A program made the translations under genes and the position numbers. Source: DAOUJW01 sp034422115 (GTDB lineage: Bacteria; Chloroflexota; Dehalococcoidia; Lucifugimonadales; UBA2985). Taken from it: a stretch of DNA of 62,251 nt. The notes under the pieces are model-generated. The model searched no databases. It was not told the origin of the DNA and saw only the letters and a list, made by a program, of their open reading frames with translations. Positions 16,482 to 25,514 of this stretch are shown in pieces (within the stretch, counting starts at the first letter, position 1; each line of letters opens with the position of its first letter). Location of the stretch: contig DAOUJW010000003.1 of assembly GCA_034422115.1 (NCBI GenBank), positions 1-62,251 of the forward strand. Reading direction: 5' to 3'.

Positions 16482-19301
16482 CTACCCCAGCTGTGACAGA
16501 AGCTCCTGAATGCGGTCTCTCCGCTCCTCCATGCCCTCCAGGCGGCCCCTCTCCCTATCAACCACCTCCGTCGGCGCCTTGCCTGTGAACTCCGTGTTGC
16601 TCAGCCTCTGGGACAGCCGCTCAAGGTTCTGAAGGCACTCCTGAAGCTCCTGCTCCAGCCGACCGCGCTCCTTGTCGGTGTCCACCAGTCCCTCCAGGGG
16701 AATCAGGACGGTCGCGCCGCGCAGGACGGCGGAGGCGGTCTTGTCGGCAGGCGGCCTTGGAGAGCCCTCTGCCTGGAAGAGCAGCGGCTCAGCCCTGGCA
16801 AGGCTCCTGATGGCCGGGGCCTCCTCCTCTAGGGCGGCGCTTGATGCCGAAAGCTCCACCACGGCCTGCAGAGGCTGGCCGGGCGGAATCTTGAACTCCG
16901 CCCGCACGTTGCGTATGGCCCTCACGATGCCCGTCAGCAGGTCAATCTCTTCCTCGGTGTCCTGGTCAAGGGCGTCGTCGTCCGGCGCGGGATAGTGCGC
17001 GACCATGATGGACTCGGGTAGGTCGTCCTTCTCCGGCAGCCTCTCCTTGAGGCTCTGCCATATCTCCTCCGTCACAAAGGGGACAAAGGGGTGCATCAGG
17101 CGCAGGCTCTTCTCCAGGACGTGAGTGAGGACGGGCAGGGGAGAGGGCTCCTCTCCGGCTCGCAGCCTCAGCTTTGCCATCTCGATGTACCAGTCGCAGA
17201 ACTCGTTCCAGAAGAAATCTTGTATCTCTCTTTGGGCCTCCCCGAACTGGAACTCCTCCATGTGGTGCTGCAGGCGGAAGGCCACCCGGTTCAGGCGACT
17301 GACGATCCACCTGTCCTGCCTGTGCTCGGTGGAGGGCGACTGCCAGCCCTGGGCCGCAGGCGACTCGTCGATGGTGGTCAGCACGTACCTGGCGGCGTTC
17401 CACACCTTGTTGACGAAGTTGCGGCTGGCCCCCAGCTTGCCGGCGCTGATTCGCATGTCGTTGCCGGGGGTGTTGCCCGTGACCAGGGTGAAGCGCAGGG
17501 CATCGGTGCCGTACTCCTCCAGGGCGTCGATGGGGTCGGTCACGTTGCCCCGGGTCTTGCTCATCTTGGCCCCGTGCTCGTCCCTGATGAGGCCGTGAAG
17601 GTACACGTACTGGAAGGGGATCTCGCCCGTGTTGGCCAGTCCCATCATAATCATCCGTGCCACCCAGAAGAAGAGGATGTCGTAGCCCGTCTCCATCACC
17701 GTGGTGGGGTGGAAGTAGCGAAGGTCCTCGGCGTTGTCCGGCCAGCCCAGGGTCGAATGGGGCCACAGCGCCGACGAGAACCAGGTGTCGAGCACGTCCG
17801 GGTCCTGCACAAGGTCGCTGCCTCCGCAGGCCGGGCAGGCCGACGGCGGCTCGACGCCGACGATGGGCGACGCGTCCAGCTCGACGAAGATGTGGCTAGA
17901 CTTCGCCTCCATCTCGGCCCAGGAGAGGCCCTTTTCGTTGAGGCCCCTGTAAGTGCCGCTGGCAAGGCCCTCCGCGGCGAGGGACTCCGGGAAGAGCACC
18001 TCGATGCTGTCACCGGCGCAGTCCAGGCAGTACCAGGCCGGGATGCGGTGACCCCAGCATAGCTGGCGGCTGATGCACCAGTCCCGTATGTTCTCCATCC
18101 AGTTGAGGTACACCCTGGCGAACCTGTCCGGGATGATCTTGATGCGCCCGTCCAGCACCACGTCCATGGCGGGCCTGGCCAGGCTGTCCACGCTCACGAA
18201 CCACTGCTTGCTCACCAGGGGCTCCACCACCACGGAGCAGCGGTCGCAGTGCCCGACGGAGTGGGCGTAAGGCTCGATGGCCTCCAGCAGGCCGTCCTCC
18301 TCCAGGTCTTTGAGGATGGCCTCGCGGCAGGCGAAGCGGTCCATGCCCTCGTAGGGGCCGGCCTCGCCGTTCATTGTGCCGTCCAGGTTGATGGCGGTGA
18401 TGACGGGCAGGCCGTGGCGCTGTCCCACCTCAAAGTCCACCGGATCGTGGCCGGGGGTGATCTTCAGCGCGCCCGTGCCGAACTCTGGGTCAACGGCGTC
18501 GTCCCCGACCACGGGCAGAGGGCGGTCCAGCACCGGAAGGAGCACCCGCTTTCCGCTGAGGTGGCTGTATCGCTCGTCATCCGGGTTCACGGCAACGCCG
18601 GTATCGCCCAGCAGGGTCTCCGGGCGGGTGGTGGCCACCGTCACGTGGCCCATGCCCTCCTCAAGGGGGTAGCGGATGTGGTAGAGGAATGACTGCTCCT
18701 CAACGTGCTGCACCTCCAGGTCGGACAGTGCGGTGGAGCAGCGGGGGCACCAGTTGATTATGCGCTCGCCCCGGTAGATAAGCCCCTTGTCGAAGAGGTT
18801 GGCGAAGGTGGTGCGCACCGCCTTGCTGGGCCCTTCGTCCAGGGTGAACCGCCGACGGCTCCAGTCGCAGGAGGCCCCAAGCCGCTTCTGCTGCTCGTCG
18901 ATGGTGTGGCCGTACAGGTCGACCCACTGCCACACCCGCTCCAGGAATTTCTCCCTTCCCAGCGACTGCCTGGTGAGTCCCTCCTCCGCCAACGAACGCT
19001 CAACGACCATCTGGGTTGCTATGCCCGCGTGGTCGGCCCCGGGCAGCCAGAGGGTGGGGTCTCCCTTCATTCTGTGCCACCGGGTCATGATGTCCTCCAG
19101 GGTGGCCACGAGCGCGTGTCCCAAATGCAGCTCCCCCGTCACGTTGGGCGGAGGCATGATGATGGTGAACGGCTCTTTGGAGGGGTCTATTTTGGGCGCG
19201 AAGAAACCCCCGTCCGTCCAGAACTTGTAGATACGCTGCTCCACGCTGGCGGGGTCGTACGCCTTGGGGATGTCTGCTGCGCTCTGCTCTGCTTGTGTCA
19301 T
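16482..19301 (-). CDS. valS: Valyl-tRNA synthetase
   Basis: A 939-residue class Ia synthetase that charges tRNA-Val and edits misactivated Thr. The HIGH signature is PPNVTGELHLGHAL (~52-65). The CP1 editing domain is at ~200-400 (VTVATTRPETLLGDTGVAV, KITPGHDPVDFEVG). The KMSKS loop reads GAKMSKTRGN at about 577, with Thr as last residue. An anticodon-binding domain and the C-terminal coiled coil typical of ValRS (LEQELQECLQNLERLSQRL) follow. CxxC pairs (WCPRCST, CDRC, CPACGG) suggest structural zinc. It has a classical promoter and no T-box leader. Confidence 0.97.
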   Translation of the reverse strand: MTQAEQSAADIPKAYDPASVEQRIYKFWTDGGFFAPKIDPSKEPFTIIMPPPNVTGELHLGHALVATLEDIMTRWHRMKGDPTLWLPGADHAGIATQMVVERSLAEEGLTRQSLGREKFLERVWQWVDLYGHTIDEQQKRLGASCDWSRRRFTLDEGPSKAVRTTFANLFDKGLIYRGERIINWCPRCSTALSDLEVQHVEEQSFLYHIRYPLEEGMGHVTVATTRPETLLGDTGVAVNPDDERYSHLSGKRVLLPVLDRPLPVVGDDAVDPEFGTGALKITPGHDPVDFEVGQRHGLPVITAINLDGTMNGEAGPYEGMDRFACREAILKDLEEDGLLEAIEPYAHSVGHCDRCSVVVEPLVSKQWFVSVDSLARPAMDVVLDGRIKIIPDRFARVYLNWMENIRDWCISRQLCWGHRIPAWYCLDCAGDSIEVLFPESLAAEGLASGTYRGLNEKGLSWAEMEAKSSHIFVELDASPIVGVEPPSACPACGGSDLVQDPDVLDTWFSSALWPHSTLGWPDNAEDLRYFHPTTVMETGYDILFFWVARMIMMGLANTGEIPFQYVYLHGLIRDEHGAKMSKTRGNVTDPIDALEEYGTDALRFTLVTGNTPGNDMRISAGKLGASRNFVNKVWNAARYVLTTIDESPAAQGWQSPSTEHRQDRWIVSRLNRVAFRLQHHMEEFQFGEAQREIQDFFWNEFCDWYIEMAKLRLRAGEEPSPLPVLTHVLEKSLRLMHPFVPFVTEEIWQSLKERLPEKDDLPESIMVAHYPAPDDDALDQDTEEEIDLLTGIVRAIRNVRAEFKIPPGQPLQAVVELSASSAALEEEAPAIRSLARAEPLLFQAEGSPRPPADKTASAVLRGATVLIPLEGLVDTDKERGRLEQELQECLQNLERLSQRLSNTEFTGKAPTEVVDRERGRLEGMEERRDRIQELLSQLG

Positions 19302-19350
19302 GTCTGAAGGACCAGCCTTGACTACGGGTTAGAGATGTGAATGTGCCACT

Positions 19351-19378
19351 ATTCTATCACTCTGCCGTTGCCAGTCAA
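19351..19378 (-). promoter_or_regulatory. valS promoter
   Basis: On the minus strand TTGACT (19373-19378), a 16-base spacer and TAGAAT (19351-19356), with the predicted start roughly 43 bases upstream of the valS ATG. Confidence 0.55.
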
Positions 19379-19454
19379 CGAATTCAGGCGCGTTGATTTT
19401 TAAGGAAAGTTTAAGATATGTAATGTGGGACGGCGCGGGCAAGCCTACTCAACT

Positions 19455-19668
19455 ATTCCTGCGAAGGCAGGAATCCACAGATACGGTCTGCAAAGATACG
19501 AGGCCTTGAAAGAAATGCCTTTAGATTCCCGTTTTCACGGGAATGACGAAAAACACTCCTTTCAGAATGGCACCGTAGTTGTGCAAGGGTCTCCTGAAGG
19601 AGAAGCATATCCCTTCCCCAGCCATGCGGGGGAAGGTCAGAGCCTGCCCCGTACTCGATACGGGGATG
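19455..19668. repeat. Cluster of four palindromic repeats in a 381-base gap
   Basis: The gap 19302-19682 lacks a gene. Besides the valS promoter it has ATTCCTGC-GAAG-GCAGGAAT (19455-19474), ATTCCCGT-TTTC-ACGGGAAT (19525-19544), a CTTCCCC/GGGGGAAGG hairpin (~19614-19637) and CCCCGTA/TACGGGG (~19649-19667). Three families sit side by side. Confidence 0.75.
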
Positions 19669-19682
19669 GGGGCATTAACTGA

Positions 19683-20486
19683 TCACTCAGACGGAATGCC
19701 GCCCTCCGCCTCCCCGGCCTGCTCCGCTTTGCGCAGCATCTCTTGGGCGTTGACCGCAAAGCACCGCACGCCTGCGTCCGTGTCGTCTATCATGGAGGCC
19801 ACCAGGCGCAGGGACTCCCCAAGCTCCAGTAGGGACCAGGCGGCGTTTCGCCTGACCCAGGGCGTGGGGTCGGTCAGCGCCAGGGTCAGGGCGGACGTGC
19901 TTTCGTGGTCTCCCAGCGCGCCAAGGGCAAAGGCGGCCGCGCCCCGCAGGTGCTCGTCCGGGTCTCGCATGAACATCCTGACGGGCGCAACGGCCGAGGT
20001 CTGGCCCAGCCGGTAGAGGGTGCGCACTGCGCTAAGCCTCACGGCGCGGCTCCCGTCCTCAAGGAAGGCCACCACGTCAAGGGCCGAGTCCGGGTCGCCG
20101 CGCTGGGCGATGGCGTGAAGCGACCACGCCTTTGCCATGGAGTTGTCTCCTTGCAGCACCCTGCGCAGGGCGCTGTTGGCCAAGTGGCTGTCGAAGCGCA
20201 CCACGGCGTCGGCGGCCTGCTGGCGCACCCAGAGGTCATCGTCGCCAAGGGCGTCGCAGATGGCGTTCAGCGTGCGGTTCTCCCGGATTTCGCCCAGGGC
20301 GTAGGCTGCCCAGCCGCGCACCCAGGCGGACTCGTCCGACAGCGCCTTGAGCAGATCGTCCACGGCGCGCTTCTCCCTGGCCTGGCCCAGGGCCAGGGCC
20401 GCGCAGCCCCGGGTGTACTCCGAGATGTCGGAGTTCAGCTGCCCGATGAGTGTGCGAGTGGAGACATTGGGATCCGTGCGCTGCAT
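19683..20486 (-). CDS. HEAT-repeat (PBS lyase-like) protein
   Basis: A 267-residue protein made of about seven helical HEAT/armadillo-like units of ~31 residues. Each has the pattern WVRxxAAxALGEI or similar (AWVRGWAAYALGEI, LWVRQQAADAVVRF, HLRGAAAFALGALGD, PWVRRNAAWSLLELGES). Such solenoids mediate protein-protein contacts; PBS-lyase-type members also occur as regulatory scaffolds. No catalytic motif or signal peptide is visible. Upstream at 20531-20547 is a palindrome TGATAG-GAATT-CTATCA that overlaps a TAGAAT -10-like hexamer. Confidence 0.88.
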   Translation of the reverse strand: MQRTDPNVSTRTLIGQLNSDISEYTRGCAALALGQAREKRAVDDLLKALSDESAWVRGWAAYALGEIRENRTLNAICDALGDDDLWVRQQAADAVVRFDSHLANSALRRVLQGDNSMAKAWSLHAIAQRGDPDSALDVVAFLEDGSRAVRLSAVRTLYRLGQTSAVAPVRMFMRDPDEHLRGAAAFALGALGDHESTSALTLALTDPTPWVRRNAAWSLLELGESLRLVASMIDDTDAGVRCFAVNAQEMLRKAEQAGEAEGGIPSE

Positions 20487-20602
20487 TTGACCTCCGCCTG
20501 TTTGGCGAGTTTAGCCATACGGGGATGGAATGATAGGAATTCTATCACAAAGCCCCAGTTGCCCGTTAACAATTGGGCGGTCTGGCGGCGAAGACTGAGG
20601 GC

Positions 20603-20611
20603 TGTTACAAT
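20603..20611 (+). promoter_or_regulatory. Hydrolase extended -10
   Basis: TGT followed by TACAAT (20606-20611), about 68 bases upstream of the hydrolase ATG; no clear -35. Confidence 0.4.
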
Positions 20612-20678
20612 GACAGCGCCCCCGGCGCGTCTGAGACCGGGGCGAGGTAGCAAGACCGAACAGATACAGGAGGACGCC

Positions 20679-21524
20679 ATGACCACAGTTAAGGCGCAAG
20701 AGAAGTTTATCACCGTCAACAACGTCCGGCTCCGGTACTTTGACTGGGGCACCGAGGGCAAGCCGCCCATGATCTGTATGCACGGCCACTCGGGACAGGC
20801 CCACATCTGGGACGAGTTCGCGGAGTTCATGTCAGATCATTACCACGTCTTTGCCCTTGACCAGCGGGGGCACGGCGGCAGCCAATGGACCACCGAAGGC
20901 TACGAGCGCGACGACTTTGTGTCGGACCTGGCCGCCTTTGTGGACTCCTTCGGCTTTGACAAGGTCACCCTGGTCGGCCTGTCAATGGGCGGCTGGAACA
21001 GCCTGCTGTACACCCCGCAGCACCAGGACAAGGTGGAGAGGGTCGTCATCGTGGACATCGGCCCGGAGTCCAGCGAGGAGTCCCGTCGGCTGAGAGGCAC
21101 GCGCCCGCCGACGCCCCTGGAGTTCGACAGCTTCGATGAGGCAGTCGAGTGGTCGCGCGCCGGCAACCCCTGGGCCACGGACGCCCGCCTTCGGAGCGAC
21201 CTGGAGGACAGGATGAAGCAGCGTGACGACGGCAAGTGGACGTGGAAGGCCGACCCCCTGCTTATGACCGTGCCCCTGCCCGACATGGAGAGCCAGGAGT
21301 CCATTGACCGCTACTGGCGGAGCCTTGAGGCCATCCAGTGCCCCATCATGGAGGTGCGCGGCCTTGGCAGCCCGCTGCTCTCGGACGACATCATTGAGCG
21401 CATGTGCAAGGCCAACCCACTCTTCGTCAACGTGGACGTGGAGGACGCCGGCCACGTCGTGCCCGTGGACAAGCCGGAGGAGTTCATTCAGGTGACTCGC
21501 GGCTTCCTGGGCGTAGGGGACTAG
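20679..21524 (+). CDS. Alpha/beta hydrolase
   Basis: A 281-residue alpha/beta-hydrolase fold enzyme. The oxyanion region is MICMHGHSGQAHIWDEF (~30-46), then FALDQRGHGGSQW, the nucleophile elbow GLSMGG with Ser102, and the final catalytic His in VEDAGHVVPVDKPEEF. The ATG at 20679 is chosen because ACAGGAGG precedes it by a few bases; the frame is open upstream, but that part overlaps the HEAT gene on the other strand. Members include esterases, epoxide hydrolases and haloalkane dehalogenases, and the substrate cannot be told. Confidence 0.88.
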   Translation: MTTVKAQEKFITVNNVRLRYFDWGTEGKPPMICMHGHSGQAHIWDEFAEFMSDHYHVFALDQRGHGGSQWTTEGYERDDFVSDLAAFVDSFGFDKVTLVGLSMGGWNSLLYTPQHQDKVERVVIVDIGPESSEESRRLRGTRPPTPLEFDSFDEAVEWSRAGNPWATDARLRSDLEDRMKQRDDGKWTWKADPLLMTVPLPDMESQESIDRYWRSLEAIQCPIMEVRGLGSPLLSDDIIERMCKANPLFVNVDVEDAGHVVPVDKPEEFIQVTRGFLGVGD

Positions 21525-21549
21525 CCTCATAGCCACAATACATACACTG

Positions 21550-21582
21550 CCGACCTTCCCCTGCCTTGCGGGGGAAGGTCGG
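21550..21582. terminator. 12-bp perfect hairpin after hydrolase gene
   Basis: CCGACCTTCCCC (21550-21561) pairs perfectly with GGGGAAGGTCGG (21571-21582) across a 9-base loop. There is no T tract after it. It belongs to the CTTCCCC/GGGGAAG repeat family (also 19614 and 56191) and may end transcription. Confidence 0.55.
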
Positions 21583-21643
21583 ATGGGGGGCACGCGCCCT
21601 GGCTGGTTCTCAAAATGAGCCGTAGACTCCACGTTGAAACCCC

Positions 21644-21672
21644 TTGAAAATGCGGAAACGCTATGCTAGAGT
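21644..21672 (+). promoter_or_regulatory. Promoter of the cytochrome oxidase operon
   Basis: TTGAAA (21644-21649), exactly 17 bases, then TATGC-TAGAGT (hexamer 21667-21672) with an extended -10 TGC. It lies 90 bases before the ctaC start. Confidence 0.65.
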
Positions 21673-21762
21673 ATGTGACGCTTAACACAAGGTGTCCAAC
21701 CCGACAGCGCAGGTACGGGGTAAGCAAAGCTGTAACGGCTGACAACTAAGGGGAAAGAAAGA

Positions 21763-22881
21763 GTGACTTCAAAACACCGCTCGGTAGTCTTATTCACTTC
21801 CCTAGTTACAATCCTTGGCGTTGTCCTTCTCACGGGCTGCCAGTTTACTTCCCCCGGCCATCCCCAGTCCACCTTTGACCCTCACGGCCCCGTGGCCGAG
21901 AGGCAGATGGAGCTCTTCTGGATTATCTTCTGGGCGGCGATGTTCGTCATGATCGTCGTGGGCGGCGGCCTGCTGTACACCGTGTTCCGCTTCCGCCGGA
22001 AGCCCGGCGACGACTCGATACCGGAGCAGACCCACGGCAACACCAAGCTTGAAATCGCGTGGACTATCGCTCCGGCCATAGTGCTGGCGATAGTTGCAGT
22101 GCCAACGGTGCTCACCCAGTTCTACGTCTCCAACACCCCTGAGGGGGATGTCCTGCAGGTGAACGTGACGGCTCACCAGTGGTGGTGGGAGATAGAATAC
22201 CCCGACTCCGGGGTGAAGACTGCCAACGAGTTTCACGTGCCGGAGGATACGGTGATTGAGGTAAATATGACCTCAAGCGACGTGCTCCACAGCTTCTGGA
22301 TTCCCAAGCTGGCCGGCAAGCTGGACATCATACCCGGCAAGAACCTCACCATGTGGTTCCAGGGAGACAACCCCGGCGAGTATTACGGACAGTGCGCCGA
22401 GTTCTGCGGTGAGGCCCACGCCTGGATGAGGTTCCGCGTTACCGTGGACACCCAGGAGGACTACGAGGCGTGGACGCAGGCCCAGCTGGCGGACGCGCCC
22501 ACTCCCGGCGACGACTACGACGACATTCTGCCAAAGGCCGGACTCAACGTGTTCAGGACAAGTGGCTGCATCCTGTGCCACTCAATCTCCGGCGTTGTGG
22601 AGCTGCCGGACAAGGACGAGCTCAACAAGGCCTACGAGACAAGGGAAGGCTTCAGAATCAGCAAGGGCCCCAACCTGACCCACCTGGCCAGCCGCAGCAC
22701 CATGGCGGCGGGCATCAGGGAGCTGAACGCCGAGAACCTGAGGGAGTGGCTGGAAGACCCCGACAAAGTGAAGCCGGGCAACTACATGGCCAGGGACGCA
22801 CAGGTCTACTACGACCCGGACCAGGCCCTCACGGACACGGAGATCACGGAACTGGTGGCCTATCTCCTGAGCTTGAAGTGA
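21763..22881 (+). CDS. ctaC: Cytochrome c oxidase subunit II with fused cytochrome c
   Basis: Subunit II (372 residues) receives electrons at the CuA centre and passes them to subunit I. It begins at a GTG after AAGGGGAAAG and has a lipoprotein signal (VLLTGC, Cys27), two membrane segments and a periplasmic cupredoxin domain. CuA ligands are visible: H176 in LHSFWIP and C211, C215, H219, M222 in QCAEFCGEAHAWM. The C-terminal ~110 residues are a cytochrome c domain with heme motif C269-I-L-C272-H273. The fusion is typical of caa3-type oxidases. First gene of the operon. Confidence 0.97.
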   Translation: MTSKHRSVVLFTSLVTILGVVLLTGCQFTSPGHPQSTFDPHGPVAERQMELFWIIFWAAMFVMIVVGGGLLYTVFRFRRKPGDDSIPEQTHGNTKLEIAWTIAPAIVLAIVAVPTVLTQFYVSNTPEGDVLQVNVTAHQWWWEIEYPDSGVKTANEFHVPEDTVIEVNMTSSDVLHSFWIPKLAGKLDIIPGKNLTMWFQGDNPGEYYGQCAEFCGEAHAWMRFRVTVDTQEDYEAWTQAQLADAPTPGDDYDDILPKAGLNVFRTSGCILCHSISGVVELPDKDELNKAYETREGFRISKGPNLTHLASRSTMAAGIRELNAENLREWLEDPDKVKPGNYMARDAQVYYDPDQALTDTEITELVAYLLSLK

Positions 22882-22968
22882 AGCAAGTGGCGCTTGTGTG
22901 ATGTATAATGCTCTAAAACAACGGGCAGCGCCCGTGAACAAGAACCCAAGAACCTTGGGAGGCCTGAG

Positions 22969-24837
22969 ATGGCTACGACGCTAGGAGTGCTTCAGAGACC
23001 GACCAGCACCACGGGGCTGTGGGGCTGGATCACAACTGTTGATCACAAGAAGATAGGCGCACTTTACGGGGTGACCGCCTTCATCTTCTTCCTGATAGGC
23101 GGAATTGAAGCCACCGTCATGCGGCTTCAGTTGCACAGGCCTGAGTTTGACCTTGTCAGCCCTGAGGTGTTCAGCCAGCTGTTCACCATGCACGCCCTGA
23201 CAATGATATTCCTGGCGGTCATGCCCCTCAGCGCCGCCTTCTTCAACCTTGTCGTGCCTCTGATGATAGGCGCGAGGGACGTGGCGTTCCCGAGGCTAAA
23301 CGCCTTCAGCTACTGGGTCTTCCTGTTTGGAGCGATACTGCTCCAGTCCGGCTGGCTCCTGGGCGGCTCGCCCAACGCCGGGTGGTTCGCCTACGCGCCC
23401 CTGACGGGGCCCGGCGCAAACCCCGGCAACGGCATGGAGTTCTACCTGCTGGGCCTGGGCGTACTGGGCGTCTCCTCTGTGGCCGCAGCCCTCAACTTCA
23501 TTGTGACCATCATCAACATGAGGGCCCCTGGTATGACCCTCATGCGGATGCCAGTCTTCATCTGGATGACCCTGGTGACCTCCTTCCTCCTGATAACCGC
23601 CTTCCCGGTCATCACCGTGGGGCTGATTGAGCTCTACTTCGACCGCGAGTTCGGCATGAACTTCTTCAACGTCAACGCCGGCGCGGACGTTGTGCTGTGG
23701 CAGCACCTCTTCTGGGTGTTCGGGCACCCGGAGGTGTACATCCTGATTCTGCCGGCAATGGGCATCATATCGGAGGTGTTGCCCACGTACTCCCGCAAGC
23801 CCCTGTACGGCTATCCCGTAGTGGTGCTCTCCGGCATAACCATCGGCTTCATGGGCTGGGCAGTCTGGAGCCACCACATGTTCACCGTGGGCCTGGGGCC
23901 GGTCGCCAACTCCGTCTTTGCCCTGACGACTATGGCCATCGCCATACCCACCGGCATCAAGATATTCAACTGGATAGGTACAATGTGGGGAGGCTCGATC
24001 AGTCTTTCCACGTCGATGCTGTATGCGATCGGGTTCATCTTCGTGTTCATTGTCGGAGGTCTCAGCGGGGTTATGCACTCCATAGCGCCCTCCGACGCCC
24101 AGCAGCAGGACACCTACTTCATCGTGGCCCACATACACTACGTCCTGTTCGGTGGCAGCATATTCGCCGTGTTCTCCGGCATCTACTACTGGTTCCCCAA
24201 GGCCACCGGTAAGCTGCTGAACGAGGGCATAGGCAAGCTCAACTTCTGGGTCACGTTCATAGGCTTCAACATAGCCTTCTTCCCCATGCACTTCCTGGGC
24301 ATGGACGGGATGCCTCGCCGCCAGCCCACTTATGAGTCCGAGATGGGTTGGGATCTCTGGAACCTGGTGGCGACGGGCGGTACGTTCATCATTGTGCTGG
24401 GTGTCCTGATATTCCTGCACAACTTCTTCTGGAGTCTTAAGAAAGGCGAGCGCGCAGGAGGCGACCCCTGGGATGGCCGGACGCTGGAGTGGTCCATCCC
24501 ATCGCCGCCGCCGGAGTACAACTTCGCCACCATCCCCACGGTACACGGGCGGGACGCCTTCTGGGACCAGAAGTACGCCAACGGCCACGCTGTCCCGCAG
24601 GGAGCCAGTGACCACGAGGAGCACCACGAGGATGAGGGCCACGGCATCCACATGCCCAGCCCGTCGTACTGGCCACTGGTCGCCGCCGTCGGCTTGGCCG
24701 TCTCCGGGTACGGCATGGTATTCCACGAGCCCGGACAGGTGGCGGGCGCTATCGTCGCCATAGTTGGAGTGGCGATAACAATGGTTGGAGTATACGCCTG
24801 GGCTATGGAGCCGGCATCGGAGCCCAGCGAGCACTAG
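22969..24837 (+). CDS. ctaD: Cytochrome c oxidase subunit I
   Basis: The catalytic heme-copper subunit (622 residues), reducing O2 to water and pumping protons. Heme and copper ligands are in place: H75 (MHALTM), CuB H253 in FGHPEVYILILP with the cross-linked Tyr257, H302-H303 (SHHMFTVGLGP), and H388/H390 (VAHIHYVLFG) for the hemes. Twelve core helices are followed by a His-rich stretch (HEEHHEDEGHGIHMP) and two extra C-terminal helices. An 87-base gap with TATAAT at 22904-22909 precedes it, so an internal promoter is possible. Confidence 0.97.
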   Translation: MATTLGVLQRPTSTTGLWGWITTVDHKKIGALYGVTAFIFFLIGGIEATVMRLQLHRPEFDLVSPEVFSQLFTMHALTMIFLAVMPLSAAFFNLVVPLMIGARDVAFPRLNAFSYWVFLFGAILLQSGWLLGGSPNAGWFAYAPLTGPGANPGNGMEFYLLGLGVLGVSSVAAALNFIVTIINMRAPGMTLMRMPVFIWMTLVTSFLLITAFPVITVGLIELYFDREFGMNFFNVNAGADVVLWQHLFWVFGHPEVYILILPAMGIISEVLPTYSRKPLYGYPVVVLSGITIGFMGWAVWSHHMFTVGLGPVANSVFALTTMAIAIPTGIKIFNWIGTMWGGSISLSTSMLYAIGFIFVFIVGGLSGVMHSIAPSDAQQQDTYFIVAHIHYVLFGGSIFAVFSGIYYWFPKATGKLLNEGIGKLNFWVTFIGFNIAFFPMHFLGMDGMPRRQPTYESEMGWDLWNLVATGGTFIIVLGVLIFLHNFFWSLKKGERAGGDPWDGRTLEWSIPSPPPEYNFATIPTVHGRDAFWDQKYANGHAVPQGASDHEEHHEDEGHGIHMPSPSYWPLVAAVGLAVSGYGMVFHEPGQVAGAIVAIVGVAITMVGVYAWAMEPASEPSEH

Positions 24838-24854
24838 AATAGGGAGATTAGCAA

Positions 24855-25469
24855 GTGGAACACGCTCAAGCCATGGAGCATGCCCCGGAACACGAGACGA
24901 CAACCGGTATAGACCACCGGAAAATGCTCATTTGGGTCTTTCTTGGCTCTGAGTGCATGTTCTTTGGCTCTCTCATAGCCACGTATCTGATCTACTATGG
25001 CCAGAGCGTGAGCGGGCCGACCCCGGCCGACGTTCTGGACATACCCACCACCACGGTAAGCACCTTCGTCCTGCTGATGAGCAGCTTTTCGATGGTGATG
25101 GCCTATGCCAACATACGCAGAGGGAACGTCAGGAACTTCCGCATCTGGATACTCTGCACGGCGTTCCTTGGGGCCACCTTCCTGGGTTTCCAGGTCTTTG
25201 AGTTCAGGCACTTCGCCGTTCACGGCCATCTAACGCCGCGCACCAACCTGTTCGGGAGCACCTTCTTCACGCTGACGGGCTTCCACGGCGCCCACGTCAC
25301 CGTCGGAGTGGTCTGGCTCGTCTCCCTCTTCGGGTACTCCTTCAAGGGCGACCTGACCCCCGATGAAGGTCTGAGCGTGGACATAGCCGCCCTGTACTGG
25401 CACTTTGTGGACATAGTGTGGATTGTGATCTTCACCGCGGTTTACCTGATAGGTGTGTTCGGCAAGTGA
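24855..25469 (+). CDS. ctaE: Cytochrome c oxidase subunit III
   Basis: A 204-residue subunit III with five predicted membrane helices. Recognisable segments are MLIWVFLGSECMFFGSLIAT, TFVLLMSSFSMVMAYANIRR, LTGFHGAHVTVGVVWLVSLF and the last helix YWHFVDIVWIVIFTAVYL. The Glu in GSEC and the FHGAHV segment are family hallmarks. The GTG at 24855 lies 17 bases after ctaD; an AGGGAG ribosome site just upstream supports it. Subunit III stabilises subunit I and may guide O2 entry. Confidence 0.95.
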   Translation: MEHAQAMEHAPEHETTTGIDHRKMLIWVFLGSECMFFGSLIATYLIYYGQSVSGPTPADVLDIPTTTVSTFVLLMSSFSMVMAYANIRRGNVRNFRIWILCTAFLGATFLGFQVFEFRHFAVHGHLTPRTNLFGSTFFTLTGFHGAHVTVGVVWLVSLFGYSFKGDLTPDEGLSVDIAALYWHFVDIVWIVIFTAVYLIGVFGK

Positions 25470-25514
25470 GAACCCAAGCTCGACCGTCGTTGTGCGTATG
25501 TGAGGAGATGAGCT

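Noticed and set aside
19302..19420. T-box leader for valS
   Set aside because: No GGGTGGTACCGCG-type sequence or attenuator is present; the leader is only ~43 bases with a plain promoter.
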